Assembly: GCA_023376005.1 (NCBI GenBank)
Contig: CM042141.1
Span: 93,605,135-93,669,134 of the forward strand
Reading direction: 5' to 3'
From: Doryteuthis pealeii
Taxonomy: Eukaryota; Mollusca; Cephalopoda; Myopsida; Loliginidae
DNA: 64,000 nt
The notes under the pieces were generated by a model. It was not told the origin of the DNA, searched no databases, and saw nothing but the letters and a program-made list of their open reading frames with translations. The stretch's first letter is position 1; every line of letters begins with the position of its first letter. A program made the position numbers and the translations under genes. Of this stretch, positions 1 through 13,200 are shown in pieces.

Positions 1-300
1 AACTCTGCAAAAACAAACATGTGGCCTCTATAATCATTCAGTAATATTGCTCCAGCTTGATAACAGATTGAGAGGGAGGAGAGTATTATACATGCTATAT
101 GAGCATGTAGCACTGGAGACCATGGGTAGCAGCATGGTGGATGAACCCAAAAGCGAGTCAATGGTGTGCTTCAGAAGATGTTGGATTGATGAACCTCATA
201 GGTCAACAGCCAGGATCAAAGTTCAGTCAGGAAATTATTACTATTCATCTCTAAGGGTGGCATCTATTGATGGGTTAACAAAACAGCTAGTGAAATATAA
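1..300. other. Unassigned sequence left of the first ctr9 exon
   Basis: No exon, RNA gene or known domain is recognisable here. A 129-codon + strand reading frame starts at 47, but it runs through a TA microsatellite and into a SINE head, so I do not treat it as a gene. The segment is probably ctr9 intron or older repeat. It has no counterpart in the right arm of the large palindrome, which stops at the base matching about position 692. Confidence 0.4.
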
Positions 301-301
301 T

Positions 302-307
<6 letters not shown>

Positions 308-340
<33 letters not shown>
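308..340. repeat. (TA)n microsatellite
   Basis: An uninterrupted run of about 16 TA dinucleotides immediately 5' of a tRNA-derived SINE head. A second TA tract closes the SINE near 577-597. Confidence 0.9.
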
Positions 341-342
<2 letters not shown>

Positions 343-597
343 CAGGGCCGGTTTAGTTCAGTTGGTAGAGTGTCCGACTAGGAACCACAAGGTACCTGGT
401 TCAATACCGGCCCTCGCCAACTCAGCGTATGAGTAGCACAGGGATCTGTACGGTAAAGTAAGGCGCTGATAGTAGGTGTGGCACTCAGATGCAAAAACAA
501 TCTCCTTGGTCTAGCGATAGTGAAAAGGGTATGGCTGATACCGACTTTAGGCCACCCCGACGACTTTACTTTTACTTATATATATATATATATATAT
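343..597 (+). repeat. tRNA-derived SINE (family A)
   Basis: The head resembles a tRNA. A 7-bp acceptor-like stem can pair (AGGGCCG with CGGCCCT), an A-box-like stretch lies at about 354-372 and a B-box-like GGTTCAATACC at about 398-408. The anticodon and T arms do not fold cleanly, and an unrelated body follows (about 412-575), ending in a TA tail, so this is a SINE and not a tRNA gene. The body (GTAGCAC ... GATCTGT ... CTGATAGTAGGTGTGG) recurs in diverged form near 18960-19030. Confidence 0.65.
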
Positions 598-939
598 TTC
601 AAGTGGTTTTTAAGGTACTAAAAATGAGTCACATTATATTTGAGATCACATTGTATTTGAATATTTATGCCACCCCTCTGCCATGGACAGGATGCGACAC
701 AGTCAATCTTTTAAATGGAGTAAAGCTGCTTTAAATTCTGTTTTCCTTTTAAGCTGGTTGCATAACCATGACTAAAAAAAACAAAAAACAGTCTGCCCTA
801 CTATTTACCCAAAACTGAAGGAGGAACAGATGGATACATACTTGGGTCATCAATTCCATTTCCTTTGTTCTTGAGTGAAAAGAAATTGTTGTTTTTGTAA
901 TTATAAAGTTCTAATTGATTTTCTTCCTTCTTCCCACAG
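598..939. other. ctr9 intron, upstream of the first visible exon
   Basis: AT-rich intronic sequence. About 757-845 looks like a reversed fragment of the SINE family B body (loss of the tRNA head, similar words GTCTGCCCTACTATTTACCC and CATAACC). The last bases form a pyrimidine-rich acceptor ending CAG at 937-939. The right arm of the palindrome ends at the base matching about 692. Confidence 0.55.
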
Positions 940-1027
940 GTTATTTGAGATTGGGTTGTATGGCCGTGACAGAGGACAGATTTATGAAGCATCTGATTGG
1001 TTCAAAGAAGCTCTACAGATTAATCAG
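940..1027 (+). CDS. ctr9: ctr9 exon a (TPR helix)
   Basis: The acceptor CCCACAG precedes 940 and the donor GTAAAC follows 1027. The first two bases complete a Cys codon split with the missing upstream exon, then YLRLGCMA, and after a missing C near 965 the frame continues [21 protein letters not shown]. The right arm has GGCCCGTGAC here, i.e. the missing C is present there, so the left-arm frameshift is a sequence error. Confidence 0.9.
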
Positions 1028-4000
1028 GTAAACTACTTTCATCTTGGGGGGCCGCAATAACATTTCTTTTTTCTTTTTTCATTTTCTTTGTTGAATTAAT
1101 AATAATAATGATGAATTTATTGTGTACAGTGCTCAGGTGCGCCCAAAGTCATCAAAGTCTCATGTCTAGTTCACAGAATAATGTATTAGTGTCAGGAATA
1201 CGAACAGCATACAGTAACAGTATACATGTATGTATGTGTGCGCATGGGAGTATCAGGTACAGTGTTGGTGGACTACAGGAAGCATGGAGGCTTTGAAAGA
1301 TACAGTGTTTCGGCAGCCCAAGATGGACGCAGGCAGCTTATTTCATGCCTCGGCAACTCTGAGCGTGAAAAAATGTTTCTGAAAGTCATGTTTTTAAACC
1401 TTTATTTTAATTATAATTGTTTACCAAGTATTTTACTATAAGTTAGTTGAAACAAATGATCATTATTACAAGATTATATGATGATTTTTTGCTTTTCAAT
1501 AATTTCTTCATAAAACTCTCTACGTTAAATAACTTTAAATATATATTAAAATGAACCAAACTATATATAAATCAATAATACCGGACATGTATTTATTAAA
1601 ACTTGTTTTTAAAAAAAATACCTTGGACCTGCCTTTCTAATGTACTACGTTCTGAGCATATATAGATAATACAGATTTTCATTATTTTATGTTTTAATGA
1701 TATTGACTATAAATTAAATAACTGATAAAGTTATTTAATTTTTGAAATTACTGTGACATAAGCAGTGACATAGTTTCAGTTACAGACAAATAAAGACTGA
1801 ATCTCCATTATATATAGAATTAATTACTTGAAACCATATAATTATTTGTACTAGATAGTTGTATGGTTTCAAATATTTCTGTGTACAAATTATTTGTATT
1901 AGGTAGGAATACTTCATATCATAACTGTGTACAAAAAAAAAAAAAATTAAACAACTACATAAAAATTATAAATGTACAATGAACACAATTCCCTAACTTC
2001 TAGGCATGAAATAACCCAAGACGGTTTTACATGCATTAAGATAAATCTATCATTTAATCTTTTATTTATTTATTACTTTATTTATTTAGGATCACCCTGA
2101 TGCTTGGTCCTTGATTGGAAACCTTCATTTGGCCAAACAAGAATGGTGCCCCGGACAGAAAAAGTTTGAACGAATCATCCAGATCCCCAACACGAAAGAT
2201 GATTCTTATTCACTCATTGCTCTAGGAAATGTTTGGTTACAACTCTGCATCAGCCAATCAGAGATAAAGAAAAAGTAATTCTTTTTTTTTTTTCCTTGTC
2301 TTTCAGTATTTTTTTCTTTTTTCTTTCTCTTCTTTTCTTTTTCTCTTCTTTTCTTTTTCTTTTCTCTCTTTCTTTTTCTTTTCTCTTCTTTTCTTTTTTC
2401 TTTTTTTTTTTCTTTTCTTTTTCTTCTTTTCTTTTTTTTTTTTTTTCTTTTCTTTCTTTTCTCTTTTCTTTTCTCTTTTCTTTCCAGCATTATTTTCTCT
2501 TTTCAACAATTTATTAATGATCCCTTTGAATAATTTTAATAGGCTATTTTATAAAGAGATTCTATGCATCATTTCAATTTTTATTTTGTCAAAATCTAGT
2601 TTGATAAGCAGCATTATATAGACTTTTAATTTACTTTGATGCTAATTGATGGTCACTTTGATTTTCAGGAAAAGCGTCACCAAGATCGTGCTTTGGCAAT
2701 GTACAAACAAGTTCTACGTAATGATGCTCGAAACATCTGGGCATCCAATGGAATTGGTAAACTTTACTGCTACCTGTTCTTTTCTTTTTCTTTTTTTCGT
2801 GGTGTGGGGGGTGGGGGTGGGGTTATATCTAAAAATGTTTAGTTTATTTAACTGTTTTGTACTGAATTGTTATAATGATTGATTTCTATTACTTAGGTAT
2901 GGCTAAAATTTTGCTTGTTTTTTTAACACCACACACATACATGAATAAGAATTCAACAAAATTCACAAAAAACTTAATGAAACTTTTGCTGAAGAAGAAG
3001 GATTTTTTTTTTAATCCCATGTAAAGATTATTTGTTTATAGTATTTAACACAGGAGAATTTTGTGAATTAAAATTCTGTATCTGTCAAAATGCTTTTTTT
3101 TTTTCTCTCTCTCTCGTCTCTCTCTCTTGAAGGTGTTCTCTTTTTAATGTGTTTTATTTCATTGTTATAATTAAGGAATTCAAAGAAAAATGTTTTTTTA
3201 TATGTAAATGTAGGCTCTGTTCTTAAGAGAAAAAAAATAAGACAATTTTTTAATGTTTAAATACTAACATTTTGGTGATACCTACATAAACTCTATCCAT
3301 AAAGATTTCTGATTACATCTGAATTATTGATAATCTATTTTTCAATATGTCCTAGGTAAAATGCAAATTAAGAACTCCTAATGTAAGAATAAAAGAAAAG
3401 ATTTAGACTCATTTTTAACCAATCTATTTTGTAACTCTTAAATGCACTAGGTATTTTTTAATATTGTTTTATTTATATTTAAAATTCTATTTTCACTTTT
3501 ATCTACATACATAAAATGCATATGTACAGGGTGTTTCAGAAAAATTGATATCATTTCATAATCTACAACAAATAACTTTGCATATTCGTATCTTTATATG
3601 TGTCCCTTTGAATGAGTCCAACTATTTTTAGGGGAAAATATCTTCCCTTACAACACACATGTACAGGGTGTTTCAGAAAAATTAGAAATTATTTTTAGTA
3701 AAAAAAAAATATCAGACAACGATTTTTTGTATAAAAATACATTGGACAATGATATTTACAATAAAAATGTATTGGACCCTGACTTTTACTATAAAAATGC
3801 ATTGGATAATGATTTTATTATAAAAATAACTTGACCAATAAGTTACTATGATACAAGTAAAAAGTGAAACTATTTGATTCCTGCATACAATCCAGAAATT
3901 TCTCTTTTATGACACATTTTTGCCTTTCTCTTCTTTGTAGGTTGTGTGCTTGCCCATAAAGGTTGCATCAATGAAGCTCGTGACATTTTTTGCTCAAGTC

Positions 4001-7000
4001 CGTGAAGCAACTGCTGATTATTGTGATGTGTGGCTCAACATTGCTCACATTTACGTTGAACAGAAACAATATGTGGCTGCGGTTCAAATGGTAAATTACA
4101 AATAAGATTTTTTGTTTCAAACAATTTTTGTTTTTAGTATAAATAAACCTTGTTTATTAACATGTCTCTGAAAATTGGAGTTAGATTTGCCTCAAACAGC
4201 CCATGTATTAGTGCATTTAAAATCCTGCAATATGTCTTATATATCACTAAGAAATAAATGTTTACATAATAAATGTGTGGTTAATTTGCACACGGGTTTT
4301 AACCAAAAAATTATTTAGTGTTATTGATCTCTAATATTGTTTTATTCTCCAACGTATTAAAATCAATTCTATGATATTTTTATAGAGAAACCTATTAAAA
4401 TAATAACTGTAATGTGTTTATGTACATACTTCTTTCTAATTTAATATATTTCATTAGATTAAAAACTTAAAATAGTTTTGCTTGGAAAGCACCTGTTTTT
4501 GCTTGTTTTTCACTAACAATTTTTTAACTGTTTGGTCGTTTTATAATGTGTGATCTTTATATTTCAGTACGAAATTGTTTACGCAAAATTCTTCAAACAT
4601 CACAACACAGAAGTGCTTCTTTATTTGGCCAGAGCTTATTTTAAATGCAATAAACTAAGAATGTAAACAGTTGTTATTTAAAGGTAATTCTATGGGTTTT
4701 TTTTTTTTTTTTGGTTTTTTTTACCTGTTTGGGTCACATCTATGAATCAAATGGATATATTTAAAAAATATCTGTATTAACTCTCAGAAGCAACTACACC
4801 AAAAATGTAAGTATAAACATACAATGAATACGATTCCCTAACCTCTAGGCAGAAAATAATCCTAGATGGGTTGTCATGCCATTTCAATCAATCATATCTT
4901 TTTTTTATCTTGTTATTCTATCTTGAAAGAGTACAATACCTTACAAGCTAATAGCGTTGATCCCAGGGGGTTATTCCCCCCCCAGGCAACACCTGCCCCC
5001 TCGATTTAAAGGGGCAGAGCTGGCTTATTGCCCAGTGCCTGAGGCGCTCCCTTTGAGGGGAATGCTGACGGGATCAACACATTTTTTGCACCTGCCACCC
5101 ATGAGTCTTGGCTTGTGGGTCGTCCCACATTAATATGGCCTTCTGCTTAACGTGGGATACGTGGTTAATATCAAGTACATTAAGTGCTTTTTTTTTTTTC
5201 TTTTTTCTTTTTTTTCTAAAGTTTTGATGTTTATTTTAGATATTATTTTTGTGCTGATTATTCAATAGCGTTTCAAGTCTGGAAAATAGTGGAAATGAAA
5301 TCTGCAGGACAAGATAAAATTTTAGCCAAGAAGTTTGTATTGACTTGTAAATTCACTTCTCCCTTTTAAGGGTAAAAAAAGTTGGGCTAATTGGTTCTTT
5401 AACCATGGTGGTTGGCAAACAGTCTAGGAAAATGACATCTCTTAATTCAAACTGTAGAAAAGCAGCAAGAAATCCCCCTAAATAATTGATAATTCAATTT
5501 ACTTTGATAAAAACCATGATTGCTCAAATTCTGAATGTGACATTATAAACTGTTCTGTTCCTGGGTGCATATAGGTGCAATAATCTGTACGAGTGTGTGT
5601 GTGTGTGCATAGGTAGCATGTAGCTGCGAGTATATGTTTATATGAATGTTTATGCATATAGATGTAGGATATATGTATGTAGGTGGGAGTGTATCTGCAT
5701 AGGAAGGTTTATATGCCATTAAACAAAGAACCAACCTCTAATTTGTTTTAGATTCTTCAGACTGTTTTCCTCATCTTTATTGTTATATACACAATGTTTT
5801 GGCCGATGTACCCCCCAGCCTTCTTTAAAAAAAAGAACGTTGTGTATATAACAATAAAGATGAGGACACAACAATCTGAAAAATATAGATAATACAAATT
5901 ATGAAGCCTCATCTAAAAAAATTCAGACAAACACCTTTAATGTTCTGTTTATATTTGGAAAACTCATAAGAAAACTGAAATTGAAAAAGAATTTGAAAGA
6001 AAGTTAAAAAAAAAAAAAATGAGTTAAAATTCTTTCATGTCTTTAATTGTTTTTGTTTTATTGTCAGGCTCGTCATGTGTCTCCAAACGACACGGTGCTC
6101 CTCTACAACATTGCATTGGTGCAGCAGAAATTGGCTATGTCCATCTTAAAAGATGAAAAAAGCAACTTGAAGGCAGTGTTGAGTGCTGTGGAAGATCTGA
6201 AACTTGCACACAGGTTACATTCTTTTCTAGAATTCATAGTGATTATTTGCAAATGTTTAAATTTTCATATTGTTTTCACGTTCTCACTCCCTCTCTCTCT
6301 CTCTATCTTTCTCCTACTCTTTTTTTCTTTCTTATTATATTTTTTCTGTGAAGCATATCCTTTCTTTCTTTATAATAAAAACGGAAGCATGTGGTGTAAT
6401 GGTTAAAGTCATGGGAAATGGAATTGTTGCATAGAGTTCAAATGCTGCATGTGGAAATTGTATTTTCACTTAGCGCTAATACCCTTGAGAAAGGTATGAA
6501 TCCTACTCTCCCTCCAGCTATGGGTAAATATTTGGGCAGACTGGACTAGGAGAAGGAAGACTCTGAATTCAAACCTGTTAAACTTCACTTAATAAATTGA
6601 CCTTGTGTCACATCCTGCTTGTGCGGATGGGTTGGTAAATATATATGATAAAAACGGAATGGTCCATTATTTAGCTGAGGTGACGACACTCATAAGAAAT
6701 AAGAATTTGGTGGATAAACGACACCAGATAATCAGTATTTACATTTTTGCATTTCATCTTGAAAGATTTGGACGGTCTCATATTTTACCAGAGGGTGTAG
6801 CAAGATGATAACGGATGGAAGATTAAGGATCACCAGTATTAATATATAGATTTTAATTATTCCATTGGGGAGTCCCATGGTGTAGTGGCTAACATGCTGG
6901 ACTGTGACATTGCAAGTGAGTTTAAACTCCACTCACACTATTACATCCACTTTCAGACTAATACCCTTGGGAAAGGTATGAGCACCCTCATCCCCCAGCT

Positions 7001-10000
7001 ATAAATCGAATAGTACCACTGCTTTTCTTCTACAAGGATGGCTTTGGCATTAAATAACCCATGAAGGTTGATATGCCATTAAACAAAGAAAATAGATGAT
7101 TATTCCATGCATTAATTACATTGATATCAGTGATTTTATAACAAGACTTCAATATTTTATAGAAAATATCTTTTTACCATGGAGAACCCCCCCCCAACTT
7201 TTCCCTATTTCTAAGGCAGATACTTAACATGTATGATCTTCTGTAGTGAAAATGGTTGAGGTAACTTCAACCTAAAATGACCTTGAATGTTTTTTAGTAG
7301 AGCGGCCACCTTCTTTATTTAAAGAACTACTAGAAGGACAATGACAGGAGGCACCCCTAGTGTAATTGTTATCATCATAGTAAATGGACACGGTGACACA
7401 AGTTCAAATCCTGGATGAGGATGTTTGCCTTTCTCATAGTGCTAATACCCTTGGGAAAGGTATGAATTCATGCTCGTCCATAGTTCTGCCCTTCAATTTC
7501 GCTACAAGCAGACTGGGCTTTTTAACCTTGGTATGGCAACTGATCTAGGAGAAAAAAAACTCTAAATTCAAACCTGTTAAACTTAAAAATTCACCTTGTG
7601 TCATATCGTGCTTGTTAAAAGGGGATAAATCAATCAAACTAAAAGGGGTTCAAGTTTAACCAAGTGCTTTTCTTATTCTTATTCTTGTTTCACTCCTTGT
7701 AAGCTGATGGTCTTTCACTGGAGTCTGAGTGACAAGTCTCTTCATGTCTCCAGGACTCTTCTGAGTATTCTAGCCAATCTTAACAATGCTATTGTCTGGA
7801 TGGCCTCAATTCTTCCTCTAATTTCCAATTCCTGTAGTCTGTTTTCTAAACTTTTGGGACTGTTCCAAGTGCACCAATTACAATTGGTATCACTTTCACT
7901 CTTATATTTCACAGGTTTTTTTCAAATCTCTAGGTAAGTCCAGGTATTTGTCTACTTTTTTGTTTTCTTTCATCTTCACCTTGTGATCTGCTGGAACTGC
8001 AAAATCTACTAGTTGACAACTTCTCTTTTTCTTGCTAACAATACTAGGTCTGGTCTTCTGGCTGGGATAAGGTGATCCATCTTTATCTCAAAACTATTAT
8101 TTTTAGTATCAGTAATGAATGTTCTATAAATAATGACTATGATAAATTGTGATAAAAAAATTGAATTAAAAGATTTTAAAAAATATTAATCAATAATGAT
8201 TGATAATTATCTTTGTTTTTTTTTTCTAATGTTTTATTCCCCTTCTATTTTCAGATATTTCACTTATTTAAGTCAAAATGGAGACCGTATGAAGTTTGAT
8301 TTAGCGCAGGCAGCTGTTGAGGCAGGGTAAGGTTAATCTCTTTTAAAATTTCGATTCTATTTCTGTAAATCAATGGTTTCCAAAGGAGGCAATACTGCGC
8401 TTCTTTGGGGGCAGTGAAAAGATCATGAGAGGGCAACAGGTTGGCATTAGGAGCAGTTAATAAATAACTTGTTTTTTTACAAAATCTAAATGACAAAATA
8501 TACAAGGTGTGTCAAAAAAGTATTGAGATTTTTTTTGTACTTTTTGACACACCTTGTATCTAGAAAAAAATAACATTCTATTCATTCTTCATTTTTATCT
8601 TGGTAAATACAGCTTTAAAATTGGTACTTTTTTTGACACCTTGTATTCTGAAAAAGAATTAATGAATGGAATTTTTTTTTTTTTTTCAGAATACAAGGTG
8701 TGTCTAAAATACCAAAAATCTCAATACTTTTTTGACACACCTTGTATGTCATAAATACTAAGGTAAAGAACCTGCAGTTTATACAGAATAAAACTGACAT
8801 AAGAATTCTAATCCTTCTATATTACTGAGACAACTAAAACTGCTAAATAAATTTTCTAGTTGTCCCGTTTTAAATAATAAATTCTTATGAATCCAAGGGA
8901 ACTCAACATTTGGTTTATTTATTATACACTCAACTGCTGCTTCGAGGTTTCTGGTAACAAAGTTTTCATAGTTTGCATTATGTCTTTTAGATATCTTTTA
9001 AAGCAGTGTTTCCCAAGGTAGGCAGTACCACCCCACTAGCAGCTATGGAAAGATGGATGGTAGCGGTGAGGCAAAAAGGATGGTGGGGGCAACATGATGG
9101 CGTTAGGAGTAGTTAATGAATAACTTAATAGTAAAATTAATAAAAGAACACGTATGCAGTTTATACACAATAAAACTGACATAAGAATTATAGACAAAAG
9201 CATTCTTTTGTTATATAAATTAAGTTTTATTTGTGAAATAAATCTTTGTGTTTAATCTTGTTTTCAATTTGGAGCATACCAAAAAAAACAGTGTGTGTTT
9301 GCATGGTTAGAGTCATGGGAAATGGACTCGTCAACCTGAGTTCAAATACTAGACAAGGCTGTTTGCATTTCTCATAGCACTAATACCCTTGGAAAAGGTA
9401 TGAATCCATATATTCTCCCTTCAGCTATGGGTAAAATAATAGGGCAAACTGGGCTCTTTAAGCCTGGATAGGTAACCAGTCTAGGAGAAGGAAAACTCTG
9501 AATTTGAAAAACCTGAGGTCAAATCGTTGATTGGGTTTGTGGCATTCCTTGTGCACCAATTCTTTCCTATTAACTGTGCAAAAAAGTGCGGATGGTCACA
9601 CACAAGCCTTCATCACTATAAACAAACTACTGTGTAGGTTGTTCATTGGATGAACCCTCATGCATCAAAAGATGATCAAATCTTTTAAACGAAATGTCTT
9701 TTTCAACTTTTCTTTTAATGAGTCATACACATCTCATGTTATGTTTGAAGTCATTTGATTTCCAGTTTCATAAAAAAATTCTTGTATATTTTTATTTCTT
9801 CATCTTCTTTTTATGTTAAAAGGCAATGTCATGATTTACTGAGTCAAGCTCAATATCATGTGGCCAGAGCAAGACAAATTGATGAACAGGAAAGAGAAGT
9901 TCGTAAACAACAAGAACAAGCAAGAGAAGCTCTACACCAAAAACAACAACAGATTATTGTAAGTTTTCACTTGATAATCCAAATGAATCCTTGTTTCCTT

Positions 10001-10193
10001 GTTTATTTTTATAATTTTTAGATTTTACAAATGGGTTGAATATAAAATACAAAACATGCATAATAAAAAAATTATTTTTTAAATAAATACAATTATCAAA
10101 ATTAAAAAAAATTTTTTTTTAAATAAATAAAATTATTGAAATTTAAAAATGTTGAAATTTTTTAAAAAAATTGTGTGTGTATGTGTGTATGTA

Positions 10194-10234
<41 letters not shown>

Positions 10235-13200
10235 GAAAAGTAGACAAACATGGGATGTTATGGAAACTGGATGTTTATTGTCGACGATGCAACGTTTCGG
10301 CCATATATATATGTATTATAATAAAAAAAGTAAAGCCGGCGGAATGGCCTGTTGGTATCAGCCGGACAGTGAGGGAGTCTATCCTCTTTCACTAAACTTG
10401 GGAAATTTGTTTTTGTGTCCTATGTGGAGCGCCACACCTACCATCAGTTGTGCTACTGAGACTGATCACTACAGAGATGGGTGACCACTTAGTAATCACA
10501 GGTATTGTAAGCAACCTGAAGTGTCTCTGTGTATGTGCGTGCAAGATGAAGCAAAGCTTGATAGTCCTGTTGGCTGGGGCTTTAGAATACACCAACAGCA
10601 CCTCTGCAGAGGGGTAAGAACCCCCACCCCACCCCCAATTGGGGCCACCTGTTGGCCTTGGGTGGCGACCTGTGATGCTTAAGGACGGAATCCTGGTGTG
10701 TTAGCAGTCCATGACCTGCAACACTCCACTTAGACCCTTACTTAGGCTAGACAGGCAGTCAGAGAGGCCCCCTCCGATCAATCGGCTGGTCATAGCCCTA
10801 GCACCTATATGATTGTCCCAACCATGTTGCCCTTATGGCAAGCCCCAACCCTTTTTATCATGTGGGTGCTAGAAGGCAGTGGCTGAGGCTTCTTCATGTC
10901 CTGGGAATGATGTTAAACTCTATCTGATGGTGAGGTTCCAGTTTTGGAGATTTGGGGAATGTGGAGCACCCCTTCATCACCATTGCTCCCTGGTCCACTC
11001 TGACCCGGAGTGGTAGTACCTGTTAGGGTCCAATCTATGGGTTAAGTAGAAAAATGTGTTTATAAAAAAAATTGAGTATCCATTAAGAATGAATTTATTT
11101 CAAAACTTTATCGGCATTAAATGACCCAGTGAGGTTAATATGCCATAAAACAAAACAAACCAAGCAAAGCTTAATGAATAACAAATCTATTAATTCTGAT
11201 GTTTTCTTGTTTTCCAACTCTCAAGAGTTTTAGCTTTTTTTTCTGGTTTTCTATTTTGACTTGATGTTTTTTTGTTCTTCTTTTAAACAGATGGAGAGAC
11301 AGAAAGAAAAAGAAGAACGAGAGAAACGTATGGCTGAACAACGTGCTGTCACTGTACAGAAAGCCAAGAAACTCGCTCAAGAAGTTGAGGCTGATGAAGA
11401 GAAGCCATCAAGACGTTCAGGCGGACGTGTAAGTATTGTATTTTCTGGCTTCAGGTTTTTCACACCTTCTCTGAACTTTGAAGCCATGAGTCTGATATTT
11501 TGGCCTGAGCAATATTTCACTGTAAGTCCCATATTTTGGACTGGACACTATTTTTCTATACACTTTGTTTCTGATATTTCAGATACTAATAATAAAAAGT
11601 TCAGTTTAGTGATCATTTACAGCTTTTAATGGAATGATGAAAAACCTTTATCGTTTTCACTACCAAGTTAAATTGACATTAGTATTATTTGGATTATTGT
11701 CCTTATCTTCATTGTTATCTGTACAACGTTTCGGCCGATGCGCCCTCCAGCCTACTTCAGGTATTCTTCGGTCTCGGACTCTGGAGCCATCACGGAACTT
11801 TGAACCTAACCCTTTATTCACGGGTGTATCCTGTTCTCATTCTGCTAACCCTAGCTGGGGTACAGGTGTTAAGCTGTGTTAATTATTATTCTATGTTACT
11901 GCTGCCCCTGACCGGGATTGAACCTGCAGTCTAGAGATGACTGTCACTTAAACCTGTCTTAATCTAACTTCGTTATCCACTAGGCTATGTATCCAATTGG
12001 ACAATCAAGTGTGAATTTTGGGAACTTATAAACCTAATGTCCGAATAATCCAAATAATCAAACCTCATCTCAAAAATTCCGAGAAATAGTAGATTGAAAT
12101 TGTTTAGAAATAATTTATTTTAAACTGAAACAAAAAAAATATTTGTGGTGCTTGCCTTTTACAGGAGGAAAAGGGTTAAACAAAAATTTGCACTTTCAAG
12201 CAAAGTTTTATTTATTTATTTATTTATTTGTTATTTATGAATTCAGGTAGCAATGTATGTATGGGTTCAAAGCAAACTTTTTCTATGTGGGGATTTTTAA
12301 AAAAATGTTTATAAGATGTGCAATGTATTTAAAAATTCTAAATTGGATGTTGCTATATACTGCAAAAATATCTTTAAATAATTTATATTTGTTTAATATT
12401 CTTAGTCAGAAAACTTGGTAATGTTTCGTCTTTGATATCTTAAATCGTAAACAAAATAAAACTAATAACAACTGAATACCTTCTTACTTTTCATACACCT
12501 AATTACTGTGTAAAAAATAGTTTTGGCCTTTTGTCTTAAAAGGAATAGTTTTGGCCCTTTTTGTCTAAAAATGGAATAGTTTGGCCTTTTGTCTAAAAAT
12601 GGAATAGTTTTGGCCTTTTTGTCTAAAAATGGAAACAGTTTTGGGCCTTTTTGTCTAAAAATGGAACAGTTTTGGGCCTTTTTGTCTAAAAATACAATAG
12701 TTTTGGCCTTTTTGTATTATAAGAATCAAATATCAAATAATGAATTGTTTTTTGTTTGCAGAAAAAGAAATATGATGATGACATTATCACTGATGGTTCT
12801 GGTGATGAAATGCCTCGTAAGAAGAAACGATCCCGTAAAGGAGGAGCCAGTGAATCTGAAGAGGAAATGGGCTCTGATGGTGAAATGAGAAGAAGTCAAG
12901 AGGAAACGAAGTAAGTATCCTGTTTCTTAAAACTCTCAGATCTTGCAGACTAGCAAGATCCCCACACCCCAATCGTTTACGGATCAGTTGAGGATTTGTG
13001 CTAAATTATTATTTGTATATAATCAGTAAAATATCAATTGATGGTAATTTTTACTCAAAAAATATATTGAACATATTAAAAGTGAATTATTTATTTTTAA
13101 AATTTATTTACAATATTTTAAAACTAGGCAGGACCTGGATATACCATAGTATGATAATTTATGTATTACATTTTGATATGTTTACTTAAGAGCTATTGAA

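Noticed and set aside
343..411. Functional tRNA gene
   Set aside because: Acceptor-like ends pair, but anticodon and T arms do not fold properly and a SINE body follows directly.
47..436. 129-codon frame as an upstream ctr9 exon
   Set aside because: It runs through a TA microsatellite and SINE head and has no similarity to CTR9 TPRs.
2206..2517. Lys/Arg/Glu-rich or Phe-rich proteins from overlapping frames
   Set aside because: They come from a simple C/T tract in a ctr9 intron. The same holds for the mirror at 37865-38302.
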